Source of the DNA: Rickettsia endosymbiont of Culicoides impunctatus
GTDB lineage: Bacteria; Pseudomonadota; Alphaproteobacteria; Rickettsiales; Rickettsiaceae
NCBI GenBank assembly: GCA_020410785.1
Contig: CP084573.1
Span: 806,001 to 870,000 of the forward strand
Direction of reading: 5' to 3'
Length of the DNA stretch: 64,000 nucleotides
Of this stretch, positions 47,138 through 57,915 are shown piece by piece. A model generated the notes under the pieces. It was not told the origin of the DNA and searched no databases. It was given only the letters and a program-made list of their open reading frames with translations. Made by a program: the position numbers and the translations under genes. The stretch's first letter is position 1. Each line of letters starts with the position of its first letter.

Positions 47138-48139
47138 ATGAATTTTATCGATGAAGCTAAAATATATTTAAAAGCGGGTAATGGTGGTGATGGAGCGGTT
47201 AGCTTCCATCGAGAGAAATATATCGATATGGGAGGACCTGACGGTGGAGATGGTGGTCGTGGTGGCAGCATTATTTTTAAGAGCAATTCTCATATTAATA
47301 CTTTAGTAAATTTTAGGTATAAACTACATTTTAAAGCAGAAAACGGTGAAAATGGTAAAGGTTCAAACCGAACTGGTAAATCTAAACCAGCTTTAGTCCT
47401 ACAAGTACCAGTTGGAACACAAATATTTTCAGAACATAATGATGTTCTACTATATGATTTTACTTCAGATGAACAGATTTTTGAAATAATTAAAGGGGGA
47501 AAAGGAGGGCTTGGTAATAGCCATTTTAAGTCATCGATCAATCAAGCTCCGAGACGTAGAACTGAAGGTATAATCGGGGAAGAGATGTGGATAAATTTAC
47601 AACTCAAACTACTTTCAGATGTTGGTCTTATAGGTTTACCTAATGCAGGGAAGTCCACTTTTCTTGCAGCAACGACATCAGCAAAACCTAAAATTGCTGA
47701 TTATCCATTTACCACACTAAGCCCAAATCTTGGTGTTGTTTACGTAGATGATGAAGAATTTGTGATAGCTGATATCCCAGGTTTAATAGAAGGAGCCCAT
47801 TTGGGACATGGGCTTGGTGATAAGTTCCTAAAACATATTGAGAGGTGTAATTTATTGATTCATCTGATATCAGCAACAAGTGATAATTTGTTGGCTGATT
47901 ATCAAACTATTAGGAATGAGCTTGAATCATATTCAAACTTATTAAAAAATAAGACAGAAATAATCTGTTTAAATAAGTGCGACATTTTGTCAGAGGAAGA
48001 AGTTCAAGACAAAATTACCAAATTACAAAAAATTACCAGTGAGGAGATTTTTGCAGTTTCTGCCTATACAAAAACTAGATTGAATAGAATAATAAAAAAA
48101 GCCCTTGGAAACATAAAAAACACGAGACTCCACAAATAA
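47138..48139 (+). CDS. obgE: Obg GTPase
   Basis: 333 residues. Glycine-rich Obg fold at the N-terminus ([27 protein letters not shown]), then a GTPase with G1 [11 protein letters not shown]3 DIPG and G4 NKCD. It has no C-terminal OCT extension, as in short Obg forms. Essential ribosome assembly and stress GTPase. It stands alone. Confidence 0.96.
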   Translation: MNFIDEAKIYLKAGNGGDGAVSFHREKYIDMGGPDGGDGGRGGSIIFKSNSHINTLVNFRYKLHFKAENGENGKGSNRTGKSKPALVLQVPVGTQIFSEHNDVLLYDFTSDEQIFEIIKGGKGGLGNSHFKSSINQAPRRRTEGIIGEEMWINLQLKLLSDVGLIGLPNAGKSTFLAATTSAKPKIADYPFTTLSPNLGVVYVDDEEFVIADIPGLIEGAHLGHGLGDKFLKHIERCNLLIHLISATSDNLLADYQTIRNELESYSNLLKNKTEIICLNKCDILSEEEVQDKITKLQKITSEEIFAVSAYTKTRLNRIIKKALGNIKNTRLHK

Positions 48140-48288
48140 TCATGTTATTCGTGTATACTGATCATAAATAAAAGGTTGCAATAGTAGAAAGAATATAGTA
48201 GGGTTTTTGTATTATGAATAAAGCATATATCACTAAACATAATTGATATTTGACAATCAACAATAAAGGAAACTTTATGGCACTATAA

Positions 48289-48722
48289 GTGATCAAAGGT
48301 AACGCAGATAATAGGATTTCAGTACCATAATTAACAAAAGGATTAACTGGAATTATGGCTGCTGATAAAGGTTATATCAAGAAAATTTGTTCTTAAATTT
48401 ATATGAAAGAGGCTTAAAAATGATTCATGGAATTAAGAAGAATATGGAAAATAAATTAATGGATTTAAAAGAAAAAGCATTACTTCGAAGGCACGGCTTA
48501 ATTGAAACAGTTTTTGATTATCTAAAAAATAAAATGGATATTGAACACACTAAACATAGGTCTTCGATAAATGCCTTTGTCCATATATTATCTACTCTTG
48601 CTACCTATTCGTTAAAAAAACATAAACCTTCAATAAAACTTGACTTTAATCTACATATTCACAACATCCTTATCCCGACATTAATTACAAGATACCTTAA
48701 ACTCTTACAACCGCTTAGTTAA
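48289..48722 (+). pseudogene. IS982-family transposase, C-terminal remnant
   Basis: Decayed frame: VIKGNADNRISVP, a stop, LTKGLTGIMAADKGYIKK, a frameshift, then FLNLYERGLKMIHGIKKNM and HGLIETVFDYLKNKMDIEH to the end. The catalytic DKGY and E-containing LIETVFD are those of IS982 DDE transposases. The N-terminal half is missing, so it is inactive. Upstream 48140-48288 shows no gene. Confidence 0.82.
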
Positions 48723-49002
48723 CCAAACAACATTGTATAACAAGCTGATTCTGTGTGTTAAAACCCTGCTATATCTATCACTTTTATACTCTGATACCGC
48801 TTTTGTTAGAGATAGTTTTTCTAATAGGTTTATATGCATATATCCTTTTTGGAGTTGTTCTCACAGGCATTAGACCTGAAGTCCTAGGACTTAATGCCAC
48901 ATAATAACTGTATCTCTCCAATTTAACCCAAACACTAGAGTATCTATGCAGGTATAAACATTCTGGAAATAACGAATTATTTTTTTATAAAAATGGAGAA
49001 CT
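48723..49002. promoter_or_regulatory. Upstream region of the autotransporter with a palindrome
   Basis: 48866-48897 contains GCATTAGACCTGAAGTCC then TAGGACTTAATGC, whose core AAGTCCTAGGACTT is self-complementary. GGAG lies 8 bases before the ATG at 49003. The palindrome could be a regulator site or element remnant; no factor is known. Confidence 0.4.
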
Positions 49003-52000
49003 ATGGCTAAAAAACAAAAATTCTTAAAAAATTTGCTGACCAGTGTATCAGTTGCCTCTGTTATAGCAAGTATGGGATGGAACAATGTTGCTTTTGGAGT
49101 AGCTACGACCCATGGTTTTAGGATGCTCAGTAAGAAGGATATTGCGTTATCAGATACGGCAGATAAGAAGAACTGGAAAAAAGTACAGAAGAATGGTAAT
49201 TCTGTGGGAGATTATACTGCGGCACCTGGGGATAACACTGCATTTCTCTATAGTGGTCCTGTTACACTTGATGCTAATGTACATGATCATATAATTGCTG
49301 CTATCAATCTAGTTGGCAACAAACCTGGCATGCTTACGGTTAATGAAAATTTATCAATCGGTTCTATAGTGAGAGGTGAAAGAGCACAAAAAGATAATAT
49401 AAAAAACGTGTTACCTATAACTATAGCAGCTGGTAAAACCTTAACTTTAACCGGTACTAAAGCTATAGATACAAAGCATGGTTTCACTACACATGAAAAT
49501 ACCTATACTGCATTGGGTAACATAATCCTTAATGGAGCAGACTCAACTCTTGTAATTCGACCTACTAACGATTATGCTGGTAATCCCGGAAATATATCAC
49601 TCACTGGTAATATCACTACAAATATTGATCGTGAGGGAATATTAACTTTCGCAGGAGCTGCTACAGTAACTGGGAATATTGGTGAGAATAATGCTTTATT
49701 ATTTATTAATATTAATGGTGGTGATGTTGACTTACAACAAGATGTTTCTACTGAAACGCTCTACTTTGCTGTTGCCAATAGAACTGTAAAAATTGGTGGT
49801 AATTTTACAGGTGAAGTTTATTTTGCTAATGCTTGCACTTTAACATTTTACGGTGCTAATTCTCATAGTTTCAACGCAACAATAGCTAATGGTGATAATG
49901 GTATTTTAAATGTTCAGACTAACCTCGTAGCTACTAATGCAGATATTGGTAATATTAAGATTATAAATATTGGTATTCCCGGTGAGGTTGGTCCCCCTGT
50001 TGTTGATTCTACTGCTAAGGTTCTAGCAATAAATGCCTCAGATAATAATGTTCATCTCCTTACTCATGTTGATGCAGAAGTTAATTTCTTGCATCCAAAC
50101 TCAAGATTAGAATTATTTACTATAAGACAGGATCGAATTATAACCTTTGAGAAGGACTTACCAGGGCATGTTGGTGGTGGTGGAATAGTATTGATGGGTG
50201 GTATCGGAGATGCTACTTTAACTGTACAATCTAAAGATAACAAAGCTCTTGGTGCAGACACTCAAAAGCTAGGACACATTGCAGCCTTTGGTAAGGTGAC
50301 CATCAAAGGAGATAATGCTAATAAACTTGATATTAGTAACACGGGGAAATTGAGCATTGTTCATGATACAGGATTTGTTACAGAATTTACCGATGAGAGT
50401 TGTACTTCAGCCGCGATTGGTCAAATCGATATTGGACAATCTTATACTGGTGCTGCTGGTGGTGTTGGTACTGCTGTTACTGGTCCAGCAACTTATGTAC
50501 TGGATGCCAAATATGGTGATTTTCATATTTTAACTGATGCCACTCATCGAATTAATTTCTTGGATACAGATGCTAAATTAATATTACGGAATAGTGATAA
50601 TGATGACAAGACCATAACTTTAGCAAATAATTTGGTTCCAATTAATGATAAAGAAGGTGTAGTTGAGTTTAATTCTGCTGTTGCTAACACAATGTTGACG
50701 ATTAATAAAATAGGAGTTGCTAGTTTAGGTGATGCTAATTTTAAGCTAAATAAGATAAATTTCTCTGGTGATGGGAATATTAATATCGCTCCCACCATAT
50801 ATGCTCATACTATAATATCAGATATAGCTGGTACGGTAACAACAAACGGTATTAATGGTAGTGTGATTCTCAATGCTGCTGGTCAGCTAAATGGTAACGT
50901 TGATGGTGGTGTGATTTTTGATGCTGTGGGTGCTAAGTTAGATGGTAACGTTACTGGTATTGTGATTTTCCATACTGCTGGTGGGCAGTTAAAAGGTGAC
51001 GTTACTGGTCATGTGGGTTTTGCTGCTGATGGTACTACGACTGGTAACGTTACAGGAATTGTAACTGTTAATGGGGGCAATAGTACTGTTGGTGGTTCAA
51101 TTGGTAGCGTAGTTTTTACTGGTAATGGTCAATTAGCTGCCAATAAGGGTGTCACAGGTGATGTAGATTTTAATAATCATGCAGGTACAGTTAATCTGGC
51201 AGATAGTAAGACAATCGGTGGTACTATCAAAAAGGGTGAAAATGCAACTTTAGTGTTTGCAGGGGCTGGAGAAGTAAGCAAGCCAATTGAGAAGTTAAAA
51301 CTATTACAAGCTGGTAATGGTAATGTAAAATTAGCCACTGGTGATTATGGCATTACTGAAATCCAAGGTAATGGCGTGGGAACCTTAACTTTTGCTAGTG
51401 GTTTTAATTTAGCAGGTGGTATTAACTTGACTGGTGGACATGCAGTTGGTTTAATATTCGAGGGAAATAGCAGAATTAGCGGTGTTGTCGGGACAGAAAC
51501 GAATCCCGTCGGTAATATCCAAATCAAAGCTGCTATTGTCACATTTGATGATCTCATCAATGCTAAAAATATCCGTATACTAGGTGGTACAACTGTTGAG
51601 ATTACTAAAGATGTCAATGCCAACAATATTAATGGACTAGGTATAGTTAAATTTAATAACAAAAAAGATATTGTCATTAATAGCCAAATAGGGGCTAATA
51701 TTATAGAAATAGCCGGATCAAATGTAGAAACTATTCAAACATTTTCAGCGGTTAATGTTCACTTCTCTAGTGCTCAAAATGCAACTTTAATCTTAAAAGA
51801 TAATAGTATTATAAGTAACATTACAACAGCTGGCAATGGTTTACATAGTCTAGCATTAAATGCAAATCTTGCCATTGTAGGTGATGTTGGCTCAGATAGT
51901 AACAGATTAAAAGAGATTAAATTACAAGGTGATCAGACTATTAGCATTACTAACAGTAATCTCTATGCTGCTGTGTTAACTACAACTTCTGATAGTAGTA

Positions 52001-54048
52001 AAGTAATATTTGAATCGAGTGGTAGTGTTGCTTATGGTAATCTAGGATCAGATACCCTTAGATTGCTTGATGTAACTTTTGATAGTAATTCTAAGGTGAA
52101 AGCTGATGTTTATTCCAAGAAAATAACCATTAATGCTGATAAAATGGCAAGTTTTGATGGTACTAATACAAGAACTATATCAATACCAGGAATACCAAGG
52201 TTATTGAAGGAGTTTACCTATAGCACAGAAATTGTTTCGGAAGAGATAAATGCTGAAGACTCATCCAAGATGAAATTTGATAATGCAGCCTTGATTAACG
52301 CACCAATTAATGGTGGACAGGTGATATTAGCAGATAATGTATGGTTTAAAGAAGAAGTAAAGTCAGCCGCCTCTGTAACCTTTGCTCCAGATAAGTATGT
52401 AATATTAGAAAAAAATATTGCGTTTTCTAACATTGAAGCCAGTCAAGCTAAGATAATTATCTTGTCTGAAAAACAAGCTATCACTGGTGAGTTAGCAGCT
52501 AAAGATTTAACAATAGATCTTGGAACTAATCAATTAAAATATGCTGGTAATACCAAACTGACAGGAGAGCTAAAATTACACAGTTTCTATGACTCATCAA
52601 AATCGGTAGGTGGTAATATAGAAATTCAGAGTAATGGTAAACTGGATCTATCACAACTAGACAAATTGCTCATAACAATAGCAGGACGGACTGATGTTAA
52701 CAAAATTTCTGACGATACTAAATATATTCTGATTTCGTCAGTTGATGGTAATGGTATTAGTACCTTGGATCCAAGTAAAATTACCTTAGATTCAATAAGT
52801 GAACAAAACCGCTTTGTCAGTTGGACTATTGATCCTAACAATCTGACCCTGCATGCAAAGGACATTTCTAAGGAAGTTTTAGAGAAAGAATTTACTGATA
52901 AGCCTAAAGAAAAAAAGCAGTTTATTAAGCAATTGGAGAAGGCAGCGGAGGCAGATACTAACTGTGATGCTGCTAAGTTTAGAAATGACCTTGGTTGTAT
53001 GGATAAAAATAATGCCCAATTGGCAATGGAGAAACTATTGTCTAGTAATGAAAATTTAACTTCAATGAAAGATGGTCTAGAAAGTTTAACATATGTAATA
53101 AGTGAAGCAATTTTTCAAGCTACCCACCAAATTACTTTAAGGTCTGGAAACATGCAGGTTCCTGTAGCATCGGGTGATGATGATAAGGTAATATTATATG
53201 GAGTATGGGGTAGTCCATTTTATAGTATTGCTGACCAAAAAATGCGAAAAGGAGTTAGTGGTTATAAATCAAAGTCAGCTGGTGGGATAGTTGGCTTCGA
53301 CAGTTTAATAAATGATAATTTGCTAATTGGTGCAGCTTATAGCCAAATTAACACAAAAATGTCTCATAAAGATCAGAAAATTGGTGATAAAACTAGTGGT
53401 AATACTAATGTCTTTTCCATATATGGTTTATATAAATTCTCGGCTAATTGGTTTGCTGAAGCGATAGCATCATATGGCATAACTAATGTTAAAAATTCGA
53501 AAGGACGTGTACTCCCAACTGATAAGATAGCTGTTACTACTCTAGGTACAGCTGTTGCTAAATATAAATCTACTTCTTATAGTGGGCAACTACTTACCGG
53601 GTATAATTACCAACCTTCTGAAAAGTTAACCATTACGCCAATAATTGGGCTAAGATACTCACAATTTATGGATGCCGATCATGTGGAAACTGGTACAGCA
53701 TGCCAAAACCTAATTGTTAAGAATAGGTTGTACAATAAATTTGAAGGTATTTTGGGTCTAAGAACTGCAACAAACATACAACTTGACCAATTACTGCTAA
53801 TACCAGAATTGCATGGCTACGTTAATTATGACTTCAAAGGAAAATCACCCATAATTGAGGCAAGGTTAGGTGGGATGAATGAACCATTACAAACCAAATC
53901 AGTTAAATCTGCTAAGATATTCTTCACTGTTGGTACTAGTTTAGCTGCAAAACACAATATGATGGAATATAGCGTTGCCTATAACGCTAACATTGCCAAT
54001 AAATATATTGGTCACCAAGGTAGTTTGAAAGTTAAAGTGAATTTCTAG
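49003..54048 (+). CDS. Autotransporter surface protein, rOmpB (Sca5)-like
   Basis: 1681 residues. Signal peptide (residues 1-32, SVASVIASMGWNNVAFG). A long beta-helical passenger (about 33-1330) rich in Gly, Asn, Thr; residues about 616-730 show irregular repeats such as GNVTGIVIF. A charged linker (about 1290-1340) precedes the C-terminal beta-barrel (about 1387-1681: VILYGVWGSPF, IVGFDSLINDNLLIGAAYS). The last segment MEYSVAYNANIANKYIGHQG then LKVKVNF closely follows rOmpB. rOmpB is the main S-layer protein and adhesin. Passenger similarity is low, so it may be a divergent orthologue or another Sca. Confidence 0.85.
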   Translation: MAKKQKFLKNLLTSVSVASVIASMGWNNVAFGVATTHGFRMLSKKDIALSDTADKKNWKKVQKNGNSVGDYTAAPGDNTAFLYSGPVTLDANVHDHIIAAINLVGNKPGMLTVNENLSIGSIVRGERAQKDNIKNVLPITIAAGKTLTLTGTKAIDTKHGFTTHENTYTALGNIILNGADSTLVIRPTNDYAGNPGNISLTGNITTNIDREGILTFAGAATVTGNIGENNALLFININGGDVDLQQDVSTETLYFAVANRTVKIGGNFTGEVYFANACTLTFYGANSHSFNATIANGDNGILNVQTNLVATNADIGNIKIINIGIPGEVGPPVVDSTAKVLAINASDNNVHLLTHVDAEVNFLHPNSRLELFTIRQDRIITFEKDLPGHVGGGGIVLMGGIGDATLTVQSKDNKALGADTQKLGHIAAFGKVTIKGDNANKLDISNTGKLSIVHDTGFVTEFTDESCTSAAIGQIDIGQSYTGAAGGVGTAVTGPATYVLDAKYGDFHILTDATHRINFLDTDAKLILRNSDNDDKTITLANNLVPINDKEGVVEFNSAVANTMLTINKIGVASLGDANFKLNKINFSGDGNINIAPTIYAHTIISDIAGTVTTNGINGSVILNAAGQLNGNVDGGVIFDAVGAKLDGNVTGIVIFHTAGGQLKGDVTGHVGFAADGTTTGNVTGIVTVNGGNSTVGGSIGSVVFTGNGQLAANKGVTGDVDFNNHAGTVNLADSKTIGGTIKKGENATLVFAGAGEVSKPIEKLKLLQAGNGNVKLATGDYGITEIQGNGVGTLTFASGFNLAGGINLTGGHAVGLIFEGNSRISGVVGTETNPVGNIQIKAAIVTFDDLINAKNIRILGGTTVEITKDVNANNINGLGIVKFNNKKDIVINSQIGANIIEIAGSNVETIQTFSAVNVHFSSAQNATLILKDNSIISNITTAGNGLHSLALNANLAIVGDVGSDSNRLKEIKLQGDQTISITNSNLYAAVLTTTSDSSKVIFESSGSVAYGNLGSDTLRLLDVTFDSNSKVKADVYSKKITINADKMASFDGTNTRTISIPGIPRLLKEFTYSTEIVSEEINAEDSSKMKFDNAALINAPINGGQVILADNVWFKEEVKSAASVTFAPDKYVILEKNIAFSNIEASQAKIIILSEKQAITGELAAKDLTIDLGTNQLKYAGNTKLTGELKLHSFYDSSKSVGGNIEIQSNGKLDLSQLDKLLITIAGRTDVNKISDDTKYILISSVDGNGISTLDPSKITLDSISEQNRFVSWTIDPNNLTLHAKDISKEVLEKEFTDKPKEKKQFIKQLEKAAEADTNCDAAKFRNDLGCMDKNNAQLAMEKLLSSNENLTSMKDGLESLTYVISEAIFQATHQITLRSGNMQVPVASGDDDKVILYGVWGSPFYSIADQKMRKGVSGYKSKSAGGIVGFDSLINDNLLIGAAYSQINTKMSHKDQKIGDKTSGNTNVFSIYGLYKFSANWFAEAIASYGITNVKNSKGRVLPTDKIAVTTLGTAVAKYKSTSYSGQLLTGYNYQPSEKLTITPIIGLRYSQFMDADHVETGTACQNLIVKNRLYNKFEGILGLRTATNIQLDQLLLIPELHGYVNYDFKGKSPIIEARLGGMNEPLQTKSVKSAKIFFTVGTSLAAKHNMMEYSVAYNANIANKYIGHQGSLKVKVNF

Positions 54049-54143
54049 GGAGTAAAAATTGGATTGCCAAGCGTCACTGCGAGGAAGGCATATATGTGTC
54101 CCGAATGTCATTGCAAGAAGGCATAGCCGACGAAGCAATTCCT
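54049..54143. repeat. GCAATGACG-type repeat, degenerate
   Basis: From 54072: CGTCACTGCGAGGAAGGC, then ATGTCATTGCAAGAAGGC and GACGAAGCAATTCC. Follows the autotransporter stop and could form its terminator. Confidence 0.7.
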
Positions 54144-54151
54144 AGACACTG

Positions 54152-54319
54152 TTAACAAAGGTGTAATTTAATAGCAGCAAGAGCGATAAAAGAGAGGAAA
54201 GAAAGATCATCTTTTTCATATCGGACAGCAAGCCTCCGATTTTCTTTTATTTTTCCAAAGAATCTTTCAATAGCTCCTCTAAGTTTGTATTTTTCCCCTA
54301 ACTTCGGAAAATAGTTAAA
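54152..54319 (-). pseudogene. IS5-family transposase C-terminal fragment
   Basis: Reads FPKLGEKYKLRGAIERFF, then GKIKENRRLAVRYEKDD and ends LAAIKLHLC. This is the last 50-55 residues of a DDE transposase with the third catalytic Glu in AIERFF. Nothing of the N-terminus remains. Confidence 0.75.
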
Positions 54320-54320
54320 G

Positions 54321-54509
54321 ATAAGTGCAGCAGAAACATTGAGTATATTATTTCAACAAAAGAAAAATGATGTTTTATTGATTAAATTATTTGACCAACT
54401 ACATAATATGCAAACTATTGGTGCTAAATCTCCTGAGAAGATTAAGAAAATTGTAGAGGAGACTCTTAAGAGTTTTATAAGTGTTAGCATGTGTGAGCAA
54501 AACGATTAG
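54321..54509 (+). pseudogene. SpoT/RelA-type HD-domain fragment
   Basis: 62 codons reading SILFQQKKNDVLLIKLFDQ then LHNMQTIGAKSPEKIKK. KLFDxLHNMxTI is the (p)ppGpp hydrolase motif, and the sequence matches the rickettsial split spoT paralogues as I recall them. No start codon or catalytic remainder is present. It abuts the transposase fragment, so an insertion probably destroyed it. Confidence 0.7.
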
Positions 54510-54578
54510 AAAATATATTAACTAATTTATGTTACAAATATTTATTAGGTACTGAATTGCCATTAGAGTCTACAACAA

Positions 54579-55919
54579 TTATTCAACATAAATACCAGCT
54601 TCCTGCTCTAACTTTTGAAAATGACGTAAAGCAAAAGCAAATCCTACATTTATTGGAACCATAATAATTAATAATCCCCAATGACCAAGATATTTTGTTA
54701 AAAATAAAATTCCAAAAGAAGTAATAACATACATCAAAGCACGTGATACAGCATATATCATACTGTTATAAGTATAACGTTTAAAGACTGGAAAATGTCT
54801 AAAAAATATTGATGCAGCTGGTACTCTACCAATAGCAAACATTGCAAGAAAAGTTTGAAATAAAAATAGGTAAAATGGCTCGGTTATGTTATCCAGAATA
54901 TAAGGAGAAAATAGTATAAAAATAGAAAATATTACTACTTTCACTTTTAGAATTTTCAGTGGATATATCCTATAACTTAAATAACTTATAAATAACATAG
55001 CAGCCAACTGTATCATTGAGACAATAAAATTTTGATGTATTACTTGTTCTGCACTATAGCCAAAAGAACTTTTTAGGAGGCTGCCACAATGTACATAAGC
55101 GAAATAAAAACATCCTGGCCAGACGCAATTTACTATAAATAAATATAATACTGATTTTTTATTAACTTTTTTTTGCCATATGGGATTATCTTCTAAGCTA
55201 GCTATATCATTATTAGTTTCTTCAAAAACTTTCTTGATTCGGCGTTTGGCATCAGCAAATTCTGGTGTTTCTCGTAAGGTTGTTCTGGCAACAGACCCAA
55301 CCAACGCAATTGCTGCACCAAGCCAAAATGCTAGACGCCAATTAAATCCATAAGGCGATGTAACGAACGAAGCAACTCCGAGTGCAGTTGTTGTCCCGAT
55401 AACAGAAGCAACGGCAATAAAAGCTACTGCTGGATATTGTATAGGAGGTTTTATAGTCTCTGTTAAATAAAGTTCTGCTCCTACTATTTCGCCTACTGAT
55501 GACATGCCTTGTAGTACGCGACAAACCGTAATTATTATGGAAGCAGCAATGCCAATTTGGGCATAAGTTGGAACATTAGCCATGATGACGCATGAAATTG
55601 CCATCATAATAGTGGTAATAATAACCGTTGCTTTTCGTCCTGCTCTATCCCCAATATAACCAAAAATTAATGCACCAATTGGACGAAAAACAAAAGTAGA
55701 ACAAAAGGCAAAAGCTGTTAGCATAGATGCAGCAAAAGCTTCATATTTAGGAAAAAACAACTCATTTAATAATACCGCTAAATGGACATATAGCATCATA
55801 TCAAAATACTCTAAAAAGATACCTATTGATAGTAACCCAACAGCTTCTTTTTGTTCTCTTGTAAGGTTGTTTTGCCGATCAGGGATAATTCTGGTGTTTT
55901 CTTGAACTAATGTACTCAT
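54579..55919 (-). CDS. MFS transporter, ProP-like, copy 2
   Basis: 446 residues, about 12 transmembrane helices. MFS motif FGYIGDRAGRKATV and the group-specific LRETPEFADAKRR. Its N-terminus (MSTLVQENTRIIPDRQ) is nearly the same as the neighbour's. Expected role: uptake of an osmolyte, amino acid or dicarboxylate by proton symport. The ATG is preceded by GAGTTAATT, and the upstream gene's stop is 2 bp away, so the two form an operon. Confidence 0.88.
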   Translation of the reverse strand: MSTLVQENTRIIPDRQNNLTREQKEAVGLLSIGIFLEYFDMMLYVHLAVLLNELFFPKYEAFAASMLTAFAFCSTFVFRPIGALIFGYIGDRAGRKATVIITTIMMAISCVIMANVPTYAQIGIAASIIITVCRVLQGMSSVGEIVGAELYLTETIKPPIQYPAVAFIAVASVIGTTTALGVASFVTSPYGFNWRLAFWLGAAIALVGSVARTTLRETPEFADAKRRIKKVFEETNNDIASLEDNPIWQKKVNKKSVLYLFIVNCVWPGCFYFAYVHCGSLLKSSFGYSAEQVIHQNFIVSMIQLAAMLFISYLSYRIYPLKILKVKVVIFSIFILFSPYILDNITEPFYLFLFQTFLAMFAIGRVPAASIFFRHFPVFKRYTYNSMIYAVSRALMYVITSFGILFLTKYLGHWGLLIIMVPINVGFAFALRHFQKLEQEAGIYVE

Positions 55920-55921
55920 AA

Positions 55922-57307
55922 TTAACTCGAATAATTGTTTTCTTCGGAATAAGTAGCCGAGTTTCTAAAAGCAATAGGTAAATCGCCACACTCTTTTGCC
56001 AACTTTTCAAAATACAATAGCCCGTAAGCAAAACCGATAATTATCGGAATTAGAATAACCCATAATCCCCAATTGCCAAAATATTCTATAAGATAGATAG
56101 AACCAAAAGAGGTAACAACACACATCAAAGCCCGAGATATAGCAAATGTCATGGTAGCACAGGTAAAACGTTTAAATACCGGAAATCTTTTATAAAGAAT
56201 GGGAAAAGCAGGACCTAAACATTCATGCAATAACGCCATAACGCATTGCATCAAAAATAACTGATAAGGAGCATTAATATTATTCAATAAATATGGACAA
56301 AATATGATAAAAATAGAACTGATGATCAGTATAATTCTTATGATTGACAATGGATATATTTTAAAACTTAAATAACATAAGATTAACGCGATTACAAGCT
56401 CCATTAGACAGACAATAAAATTATGATGAATAACCTCAGCCGTTGTATAACTAAAATTAGTCTTAAGAACAGTGCTACAATATACATAAATAAAATAAAA
56501 AGTTACCGGTCCAGCACATTCTAATAAAAACAAAGCTATTATGGTTTTTTTATTAACTTCTTCTTGCAATATGGGATTATCTTTTAAGGTAGCTGTATCA
56601 GTATTAGTTTTTTCAAATATTCTTTTTATTCGACGTTTAGCATCGGCAAATTCTGGTGTTTCTCGCAAAGTTGTTCTGGCAACAGAACCAATCAATGCCA
56701 CTGCTGCACCAAGCCAAAATGCCAGACGCCAGTTAAAACCATGCGAAGTAACAAGTGATGCAATGCCTAATGCCCCTAACCCCCCTAAAGCAGTAAAAAC
56801 TCTTAATAATCCCACACTTACATATTGAGCTGGTGGCTTAAGTGTTTCCGTTAAATAAAGATCTGCACCTACTAATTCGCCCATAGAAGACATACCTTGC
56901 ATAATACGACATATGGTCACTATCCAAGCCGCTACACTTCCTATCTGGGCATAAGTGGGCAAATTAGCTATGACAGTACATGAGGTAGCCATTATAAAAG
57001 TTGTGATGATTACTGTTGATTTACGCCCTATATTATCGCCTAACCAACCAAATATTACTGCCCCAATAGGTCGGAAAACAAAGGTAGAACAAAGAGCAAA
57101 AGCCATCATTAAATAGGTTGTGTGAGGATCAGTCGGCTCAAAAAATAACTCATTAAGAAACGCTGCCATATGGACATATAACACTAAGTCAAAATATTCG
57201 AGGAATGTGCCAATTGATAGTAAGCCAATCGATTCTTTTTGTTCTTTCGTAAGGCTAGTCTGGCGATTAGGGATAATCCTGGTGTTTTCTTGAACAGGTT
57301 TACTCAT
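55922..57307 (-). CDS. MFS transporter, ProP-like, copy 1
   Basis: 461 residues from ATG 57307, chosen because MSKPVQENTRI aligns with the start of the next gene and both have GAGT(T/C)AATT before ATG; the frame is open to 57337. MFS motif FGWLGDNIGRKSTV, central LRETPEFADAKRRIKR. Tandem paralogue of the next gene, with divergence concentrated in helices 7-12, which suggests different substrates. No frameshift. Confidence 0.88.
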   Translation of the reverse strand: MSKPVQENTRIIPNRQTSLTKEQKESIGLLSIGTFLEYFDLVLYVHMAAFLNELFFEPTDPHTTYLMMAFALCSTFVFRPIGAVIFGWLGDNIGRKSTVIITTFIMATSCTVIANLPTYAQIGSVAAWIVTICRIMQGMSSMGELVGADLYLTETLKPPAQYVSVGLLRVFTALGGLGALGIASLVTSHGFNWRLAFWLGAAVALIGSVARTTLRETPEFADAKRRIKRIFEKTNTDTATLKDNPILQEEVNKKTIIALFLLECAGPVTFYFIYVYCSTVLKTNFSYTTAEVIHHNFIVCLMELVIALILCYLSFKIYPLSIIRIILIISSIFIIFCPYLLNNINAPYQLFLMQCVMALLHECLGPAFPILYKRFPVFKRFTCATMTFAISRALMCVVTSFGSIYLIEYFGNWGLWVILIPIIIGFAYGLLYFEKLAKECGDLPIAFRNSATYSEENNYSS

Positions 57308-57701
57308 AATTGACTCAATGTTACTGTTGACTTCCAATAGTTCATATTTCCCCGGTGTTACTTTTATCTGCTTGTTTAATTACTTAATTATATAATAGTT
57401 GATGATTTGACTAATGATAGCAAGGAAAAATAGTATAGAAAAGTTAAAATAATAAATTTTTGGTTGTAACAATATCACGGTCTTAATATAGCATGAGAGT
57501 TTTATACTCAAATGATTTGGAGAATTGGATTTGAAAATGAGGGGCGAACCTACGGCAGTGTACATGAGCTATGTGAACACATGAAGACCCCGCAAGTATT
57601 TGCAGGAACCAATTCTCCAAACCATTCGAGTATACTTATAGAATAAAAATTGTAGGACACTATAATTACAGCTCTTCATCTTAAAATTCAAAAGATAAAA
57701 A
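57308..57701. repeat. Gene-free region with a 132-bp palindromic element
   Basis: Element 57503-57634: TATACTCAAATGATTTGGAG and CTCCAAACCATTCGAGTATA are inverted ends; the interior is GC-richer. A related element is inserted in yaaA. The 30-bp ATACTTATAGAATAAAAATT-type segment at 57632-57661 repeats those at 3301 and 6254. Nothing else is visible upstream of proP copy 1. Confidence 0.8.
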
Positions 57702-57915
57702 TTAATAATTCACATGCTTCCAGCCAGGACGTTTAGTTTTCCCAGTTATACAAAAATCATCAACTTCTTCTATAAAAGATTTAAAATCCTTGTTTTCTTT
57801 AACTAATCTATTAGCCATATCCCAATCAATTTCTAATCTTTCTTTAGCAGGAATTAGTATTCGACCTTTTTCAACCGGCTCTTCTATATTTAATAAAATA
57901 AATCCTATGCCATGT

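Noticed and set aside
48891-49085. Minus-strand ORF over the autotransporter start
   Set aside because: Overlaps the signal peptide coding region and has no support.
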